Shown piece after piece: positions 8,439 to 13,758 of a DNA stretch of 13,758 bases. The notes below the pieces were generated by a model. That model worked only from the letters and a program-made list of their open reading frames with translations, had not been told where the DNA came from and ran no database searches. The position numbers and the translations under genes are program-made. Position 1 is the stretch's first letter, and each line of letters begins with the position of its first letter. This stretch comes from Mucidula mucida (taxonomy: Eukaryota; Basidiomycota; Agaricomycetes; Agaricales; Physalacriaceae), in the NCBI GenBank assembly GCA_015501055.1, contig JADNYV010000871.1:1-13758 (forward strand). The letters are read 5' to 3'.

Positions 8439-11400
8439 ATGTCTGCGTACCACCCATACAAACATGGCGAATCATCAACACCAGGACCGGCATCGAACAC
8501 CTCTGAGGATGGCGGACCTGCCATTGTCGTCAGTCGGACGCACGTGAAGGCTACCAAACGCATAAGGTGCGTTTCCTGGCTCTGTCCGCGTCATTATCCA
8601 ACTGAGAACTGTCAAAGAGGAGAGATTGCATGCGCCGAATGTCGCCGATTAAAAATCCGTTGCGACAAAATGGTGCCGTGCTCGACGTGTATAAAACGCG
8701 GGTGCGGTTCCCTTTGTCCGAATGGTGCGTTTTTTTGCTTTCAGCGGCGTAGCGCGCGCACTGACAACTGCGCAGGGACTGTGCCGCCCGGACAAGGTAG
8801 CCGGTACGCGCTAGTCTCCCTCCTTCTTTGAATGGAAAATTTGACATTGTCAAGTGTTTAGTTTCGTGCTCGCCGCGACAGAACATCTAGAAGGGACTCT
8901 GCAGAAGCTGGAGGCCCGCATGCACTCTTTAGAAGATGCCCTAGCCATCACATACGCGGCCAGTTCAAAAGAAACACATCCTTTACTCGTCAAGTGCAAG
9001 AACGAGGATGCCGAGGAGGACTCGCCCCGGCTACCACCGCCAGATTTGCAAGAATCGGAGGAAGTCCCCACCCCTTCCGCCAAACACACCCTGACCGACT
9101 CCTTGGGTGTCCTGCATATCGATGAGGATGGCGGATCAAGATTTTTTGGGCCATCAGCCGGATCAGAGGTCAGTAATTTACGTCTGTGCACCGACGAGTT
9201 TCTCATTGGTTCATGTATAGATTCTACTAAATGTAAGCGAGTACCCTCCACATCAGCGACTTACTGAAGAACGATAGCAAACCCCAGCTGGATCGCGTTC
9301 GACAGCAGAGTTCGACACTTCGTATCTTCCTGCCGAAATCAACATGTGCTGTCGCTCTTTTCCCTTCACACCGCAGAATATACCTGTCCACAGCGTGCAG
9401 ACTTCTATCGAGAGCTTGCTCCCATCAATCCAGCGCGCTTTTCAACTCGTGGATACCATGTTGGAGCATCTGTCATGGATGTTTCAAATTGTGTCTAGAC
9501 AGGAAATGCGGCAGCTCATCAACATCATCTATCGTGATAAAGACGTAGACTATGGCCCTCACGATCTCGCTCTCATGCTCATAGTAATAAGCGTCGGCGC
9601 AATGGTCGATCTAGACCTCCCGCCATACAACACGGAGGCGCAACACTACTACAAGTTGGCTCAGGCCGCGCTTGCCCTCCAGCCGATACTAATGGAGGAG
9701 TCCTTCGTGTCTGTCAAGGTAATCTCCTGTTAGAATTAATTCTAGTTCCTATCATTCTAACTGCTCTTAGGTCCTCCACTTCATGAGCGTATACAACGGC
9801 TTGAGCGGTAAAGAGGAAAATTTAGAAACTTCGTTCGCACTCCTCAGCCTAGCCTCTCAAGTCGCCCTGAGAGTAAGGATATCCTTTGTTCAACAATGTT
9901 CGCATTACTGATAGTTCCTTTAGATTGGTTGCCGTCAGTCTGTCCTTTTGAAAGCTCCGATGTCTACTCACTTCACTCCAGATGTCGATCCCACGATGTG
10001 GGGCTTCCAAGGCAAAGAGGCGTACGAGCGACGCGTTTATTTCTGGAATCTTGTTTCAGGCTCGTTATGGCAGGTACATGCTCGCTCTGATATCCATTAC
10101 CTAGTTTTCTGATGCAGCCTTTACAGAGTTTAGTAACTGGAAGGCCGCCCATCATATTATCGTCGTTCATCGATTGCAAGATTCCGACGCCTGAAGAGGA
10201 ACATGCGTTTCAACAAGGCGAGGTTCCTCTAGGTTGTACGTATGCAGAATTCCTCTTGGGCGCGCTATGGCTTAACTCGGTTGGTCTAGTCGGGATTTGG
10301 GGGTTTCGGTTCTCGGAACTTTTACTCCAGGTTGTTCAAGCCACACTCTCTGCGAAGGCCCCGTCGCTGGAACATGTACTTGAATTGGATAAAAAAGTTC
10401 GAGATTTCGGTCTGGCGAATCCGGCGAACCCGACCGTAGAGGACACCACGGCATTATCTATGCGCAATTTCGTTCGTTCACATTACAAAGAACTCAGTAA
10501 GGGCTCAATGTATATCGTTCTCCGATTCTTTCGCTCATGTCTGGGCACAGTGCTCTTGTACCTTCATAGGGCCTTCTTCACGCAAGGCATGACCGAATAT
10601 CCCGCCGACCCCATGTCAAGTCCTTATGCCCACTCTGTCGTCACCGCATATCAGAGTGCCTGTCTCGTTCTCGAGGACACCCGCGTTCAGTATCTGAAAA
10701 AGCCGGCATTATGCGTTAGGATCTGGCGGATCTGGTCTCTGGCGTTTACCGCTGCGGTACGTCCTCCGGCATTCGAATCTTACATTACGCTGATACTCTT
10801 GTGACAGGTCGTCGTTGGGACTGTTGCCATAAGGGGCGCTCATCTGAATCTTCAACCTTTACCGCTGGAACAGTTCGAAACTGCATTTAGGGTATTCAAA
10901 AGCGCCGCTCAAATCAGTAGCAGGGCCGCCAGAGCTTTGGTAAGTTTCGCGGTTGTAGTTGTTTGTTTCGCCGTTAACGCCTCCCGAAGCCCGTCCTGGA
11001 GCCTATGCTTCAGAAGGCCCGAGCCACTGCGCGCGAGTTACAGATATTGCCCAACACACGCCCCCCCATTAATGACATGCCTATATTTGATGCCTCGGAG
11101 ATAATGGTTCCTCAGAAGCCTTTCATTCTGCCCCCAGCGCCAGCACCACTCCCGAACAACGCCAATGTGACGCCGCCGTCCATGCTCCTAGGAGAATATA
11201 CATCTGGCGCGAGTCAGCGCTTCCCGAATTATGCGCAGCCGCCACCGTTGCAATCTTCATCCCTTCTTCCACCAATATCATCGTTTCACGCCACGGACCA
11301 TCTGACGACGTTCGCTGACCTTTCCCATGGATGGGATGGCATGTTCCACGAAACGTCGGCTCCTTACTCATCCTCGATGTACGGTTCTACGCCCGCCCAA

Positions 11401-11514
11401 GCCACAAATGCTGTAAATACGAACATTATGGGAAACCAGATGTTGGACGATAGATGGCTATACTTTATGAATAACTATGACATATTGAGCGACCCCAGGC
11501 TGTCGACTTCATAG
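8439..11514 (+). CDS. Zn2Cys6 transcription factor with fungal middle homology region
   Basis: Nuclear binuclear zinc-cluster regulator. Deduced exons: 8439-8566, 8618-8724, 8776-8803, 8862-9232, 9288-9718, 9771-9872, 9924-9933, 9982-10073, 10127-10235, 10290-10496, 10551-10756, 10808-10939 and 10990-11514, summing to 2448 bases, 815 residues. The zinc cluster is CAECRRLKIRCDKMVPCSTC with a final Cys, residues 48-76. A short coiled coil follows (EHLEGTLQKLEARMHSLEDA, about 95-115). The fungal-specific regulatory domain spans roughly 230-600, with LEHLSWMFQIVSR, GPHDLALMLIVISVGA, DLPPYNTEAQHYYKLAQAAL, MSVYNGLSGKEENLE, MWGFQGKEAYERR, LVTGRPP, FVRSHYKEL and VRIWRIWSLAFTAAV. The last 170 residues are Pro/Asn/Met-rich and may activate transcription. 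Targets are unknown. The start is the least certain part: ATG at 8439 has a poor context, and a better ATG at 8464 is out of frame. Confidence 0.9.
9924..9933 (+). other. 10-base microexon of the zinc-cluster gene
   Basis: Ten bases, ATTGGTTGCC, encode Ile-Gly-Cys and the first base of His. The acceptor CCTTTAG precedes them and the donor GTCAGT follows. They connect QVALR of the previous exon to VDPTMWGF of the next, giving ALRIGCHVDP, which matches the family pattern. Skipping the exon would remove ten bases and break the frame. Confidence 0.85.
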
Positions 11515-11796
11515 ACTGGCGCCCTGCTGACTTATTGCTTTCTGTACAGTATACCTGGGCCGAAACCAGACACTTGTTGTACCGTCGCCATACTATAATC
11601 ACTGTAATCAATTAATCGTAATCTTTCTGCAGCTTCGTTTCGTGCGGGGGTATCAGATACAGTAATGTACATGCCAGGAAGGAACAAAATGCGCATGAGA
11701 AGATGATAGTACTAGACCAAACGAAAAGGGAATTCAACACGGTAAATACGGACATAACGCGGGCGAGACATACGTGCAAAATAGACAGGGTCTACG
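11515..11796. other. Convergent 3' region between zinc-cluster and Cys-rich genes
   Basis: 282 bases between two convergent stop codons. It should hold both 3' untranslated regions. AT-rich stretches (for example 11600-11625, with ATCAATTAATCGTAAT) may serve as polyadenylation elements. No gene is seen. Confidence 0.5.
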
Positions 11797-12172
11797 TCAA
11801 GTAGCGGGTGTAGGCGCCATTTCTGGCGTCGACTGCATTGGAGCATTGGGATCTCTAGTTTTCTTCATGTCCTTGGCGACTGCTGCGTCGAACGCATCCT
11901 CGTCGAACGACTTGGAGCAACACGAGTTGCAGCAACCACGTTGTCTACTGCTATCACCACCGCCGAATGCCACTGTTCCCGAATGTCGTTAGCTAGACGG
12001 AATAAATTCAAAGACGAGGAACTGACTAGTGTTGCACCATGTAGTGACGCTGGCAGAACAGCAGATACCTAAAAGGAGAAATGGATAACGAGGTCCAAAG
12101 GGTCGGAAAGTAGCACGAACAACAGATGCCACAGCAAGAAGCGCAGATGTCTCCTCCAGCGTTATCAGACAT
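11797..12172 (-). CDS. Small cysteine-rich protein, 89 residues, unknown function
   Basis: Three deduced exons: 12172-12121, 12068-12027 and 11972-11797, 270 bases in total. The start is ATGTCTGATAACGCTGGAGG, encoding MSDNAGGDICASCCGICC. The second exon gives ICCSASVTTWCNT, and the third gives GCCNSCCSKSFDEDAFD followed by a Lys/Asp and Pro/Thr-rich tail ending in APTPAT. Twelve cysteines, many in CC pairs, fall in the first 50 residues; there is no signal peptide or long hydrophobic helix. CC pairs with a polar tail suggest a palmitoylated membrane-associated or metal-binding protein, but that is inference. I think similar short MSD...CC...KSFDED proteins occur in agaricomycetes but cannot confirm it. 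The first donor is uncertain: GTTCGT at 12120 gives a 52-base intron, while GTTGTT and GTGGCA a few bases upstream keep the same frame and remove one to four residues. The second intron (12026-11973) has GTCAGT, CTAAC and ACAG. Confidence 0.7.
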
Positions 12173-12604
12173 GACGATATTTGATATTCGGGAGCGTGTG
12201 GTTTAATGAAATGCACTCGAGTGCTGGCAGACAGCGATGATGATGGGGAGAGTCCGAGGAGGAGGAGGCCTAAAATGGTAATGATAACCGGAGAAGATGA
12301 TCGAGGCTGTGCTTATCCATCACAGTTGTGTTCAAGCCAAGTTCAAGCTGTGCGTAACCGTCCACGCATACTGTACGGTCAAACTTCCCGACGGCCTGGC
12401 AATCTGAGTACATCTTTGCACGCCTCATCTCTGCGTTTTGTCCTGAATTTGGCCTGTCTCTCGAGTTTGAACCTGATCTTGACTGGCTCTCTCGTACTTC
12501 GCGTAAACTTCCAGTACGGGAGTGACCTAATCTACCTCATTTTGGCTTGGACTGGCAGCTAGAATCCAGAGAAGTCGGAATTTTAATCATACCGACGTCG
12601 TACC
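12173..12604. other. Intergenic between Cys-rich gene and next plus-strand gene
   Basis: About 430 bases between divergent starts. A 118-codon frame open from ATG 12206 begins MKCTRVLADSDDDGESPRRRR. It starts only 33 bases from the opposing Cys-rich start codon, and its latter half looks like random sequence, so I do not call it a gene. The rest probably contains the upstream regions of both genes. Confidence 0.45.
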
Positions 12605-13386
12605 ATGATTGAACAGTCGACACGATGCTTACACCCATCTGAACGGATGTCCCCCCCTGGTAATACCATCGATGTCACTTGCACCTTTCAAAGCGACTGA
12701 CAGATTCTCATTGACAACGATCAGGAGGAGATTTACTGAACGACGACTGGTCGTCCTGCGCGCTTCATAGTCACTGTTTGTGGCGCTTATTGTATTACTC
12801 ACCTTCACGACCGGTCGTGATTAATTTTACCGACGAATTCATCCGCGCTCTCTCCGTCTCGGCAGCACAAAGTTGCAGACTTGCAGTGGCGTCCTTTCCC
12901 ATGATTCCTATCGATGGACTTTTTCCCGCAGATCCTGATGATGTTGAAACATTTCGCCTAATAGGCGACGCCTCACCACTGAATCCGTCTTCGTCTTTCC
13001 CAAGCAAAGCTGTTCCTTCCGTTAATATCATCGTATATCACATTCTTCCTCCTCGCGACGGGCCGATAGCGCGTTTCATCCACCCGCTTTTGAAGCCAGG
13101 ACTGACGATTAACCTGCCGCCGAGTTCAGGGAGATGTCTCTGCATCCAATGGGACGTCTTCTGGCTCTCGGACTCTCATTGGCACGCGTGTGAAGAGACT
13201 TGGATGAGGGTCTTAGAGACGGTACACTTGCGCGGCAGGGTTGATGGTTGCTTGAACTCAATTATGAAGGCAGGCTCTATGTCCTGGTGGTATATGCTGA
13301 AGGTAAATGCGGAATGGAATGCATTTCACAAACTAAGAGATGCAACTGTAACAAAAGATCGAGAAAGAAAGATTAATAAGAAGTGA
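12605..13386 (+). CDS. Probable two-exon gene, unknown function
   Basis: The frame is open for 223 codons from 12715 to the stop at 13384-13386, unlikely by chance at this base composition. I propose exon 1 at 12605-12659, starting at an ATG in good context (ACCATGA), and exon 2 at 12725-13386. The intron between them is 65 bases with donor GTAATA and acceptor GATCAG, and both junctions are phase 1. The product is 238 residues and I do not recognise it. It has a Pro/Asp-rich middle (GLFPADPDDVETF), a stretch rich in Trp and Cys (CLCIQWDVFWLSDSHWHACEETW) and a Lys/Arg-rich end (KDRERKINKK). No signal peptide or membrane helix is evident. If the first exon is wrong, the first in-frame ATG in exon 2 is at 12901 (MIPIDGLFP). 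Its stop is 25 bases from that of the convergent right-hand gene. Confidence 0.5.
12742..12820. repeat. Pair of palindromic ACGACYGGTCGT sites
   Basis: The 12-mer ACGACTGGTCGT is at 12743-12754, inside a 14-base inverted repeat GACGAC-TG-GTCGTC (12742-12755). ACGACCGGTCGT is at 12807-12818, inside a perfect 16-base palindrome, TCACGACCGGTCGTGA (12805-12820). The two copies differ at one position and are 64 bases apart, near the 5' end of the unknown plus-strand gene's second exon. Confidence 0.7.
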
Positions 13387-13411
13387 ACGTGAACATAGTA
13401 ACTGGAGAAGA

Positions 13412-13758
13412 TCATAAAGCCCGCAAGCGGCTCAAGATATCAGAATAGTCTGTATCCTCCCATCTTTGACCACCTCGCTCAACGATCCAGCGCTTACTAT
13501 AGCGTTTAGGTGGAACAGAGGAATACTTCATCTCTTGGTCTTTCGACCAGACAAACTGCTCCACCTTGTCGACCTTCTCAGGCTCGTCCTCGTCCTGCCC
13601 TGCCTCCAAAAACTCAAATCCGTCACCATCCTCCGCACTGTCGTCAGACAACGAGTCCGACGAGTCCGAATAAGATGAGCGCACAAAGCATATTTCCAAA
13701 TCATCTGTTGACTCTTGGGCGATTTGCTTCAAGAGCTCCGAAGGTAAAACGGGGAGGA
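13412..13758 (-). CDS. C-terminal exon of an acidic protein, 5' part beyond window
   Basis: An open frame enters from the right edge with two bases of a split codon and ends at the TGA at 13414-13412, giving 114 visible residues. It begins LPVLPSELLKQIAQ, which resembles the short F-box-type helix but would be unusual this near a C-terminus. A long Ser/Asp/Glu-rich acidic stretch follows (SSDSLSDDSAEDGDGFEF), then a conserved-looking basic-aromatic end, RYSKRWIVERGGQRWEDTDY, closing in ILSRLRAL. The high charge bias, matching frame and lack of stops support a real coding exon. I do not recognise the family. No start is visible here; the first ATG in the frame, at 13732, is internal. Confidence 0.65.
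   Translation of the reverse strand, partial: LPVLPSELLKQIAQESTDDLEICFVRSSYSDSSDSLSDDSAEDGDGFEFLEAGQDEDEPEKVDKVEQFVWSKDQEMKYSSVPPKRYSKRWIVERGGQRWEDTDYSDILSRLRAL

Noticed and set aside
8074..8493. 139-codon minus-strand frame.
   Set aside because: It has no recognisable similarity and overlaps the start of the zinc-cluster gene on the other strand; composition looks like upstream sequence.
11123..11371. 82-codon minus-strand frame within the zinc-cluster gene.
   Set aside because: Shadow of the Pro/Asn-rich C-terminal region of the regulator.
12206..12562. 118-codon plus-strand frame starting MKCTRVLADSDDDGESPRRRR.
   Set aside because: It begins 33 bases from the opposing Cys-rich start, and its second half lacks coding character; a short first exon of another gene is possible but unsupported.
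12795..13031. 78-codon minus-strand frame rich in Ser, Gly and Thr.
   Set aside because: It lies wholly inside the longer 223-codon plus-strand frame and has no splice partners.
1..13758. A gene cluster, mobile element, CRISPR array or tRNA.
   Set aside because: No repeat array, transposase, terminal repeats, tRNA B-box-like motif or run of pathway genes was seen; the recognised neighbours have unrelated roles.

Overview
The window looks like ordinary nuclear DNA of a filamentous basidiomycete, most likely an agaricomycete. Genes sit on both strands and are cut by many introns of about 47-68 bases with GT...AG ends (one apparent exception) and branch-like CTRAY sites. The protein families (ALDH7A, JIP5/WDR55, a Zn2Cys6 factor with a fungal middle homology region) are those of a fungal chromosome. 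I worked out exon structures by hand by requiring reading frame, splice sites and family similarity to agree; none has been checked against RNA or a database.

Layout. (1) 1-1198, minus: five visible exons of an uncharacterised helical, probably coiled-coil protein that runs off the left edge. (2) 1814-4186, minus: a complete 15-exon gene for a mitochondrial-type ALDH7A (antiquitin, alpha-aminoadipic semialdehyde dehydrogenase), 546 residues. It has an 11-base microexon and one intron that keeps frame only with a GC donor. (3) 4187-5157: intergenic, with two abutting inverted repeats. (4) 5158-6776, minus: a seven-exon JIP5/WDR55-type WD40 protein, 437 residues, with an acidic tail. (5) 6777-8438: a long gene-poor divergent interval. 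(6) 8439-11514, plus: a 13-exon Zn2Cys6 transcription factor, 815 residues, with a 10-base microexon and two stop-free, frame-neutral introns. (7) 11797-12172, minus: a three-exon gene for an 89-residue cysteine-rich protein that a simple ORF scan misses. (8) 12605-13386, plus: a probable two-exon gene of unknown function, with a repeated palindromic 12-mer at its 5' end. (9) 13412-13758, minus: the last visible exon of an acidic protein that continues past the right edge.

I see no CRISPR array, transposon, tRNA, rRNA, secondary-metabolite cluster or defence cassette, and no shared pathway joins the neighbours. ALDH7A handles lysine-related semialdehydes, JIP5 acts in ribosome biogenesis, and the zinc-cluster factor is a regulator with unknown targets. 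The least explained items are the small cysteine-rich protein, the paired palindromes, and the two novel proteins at the left and right parts of the window.
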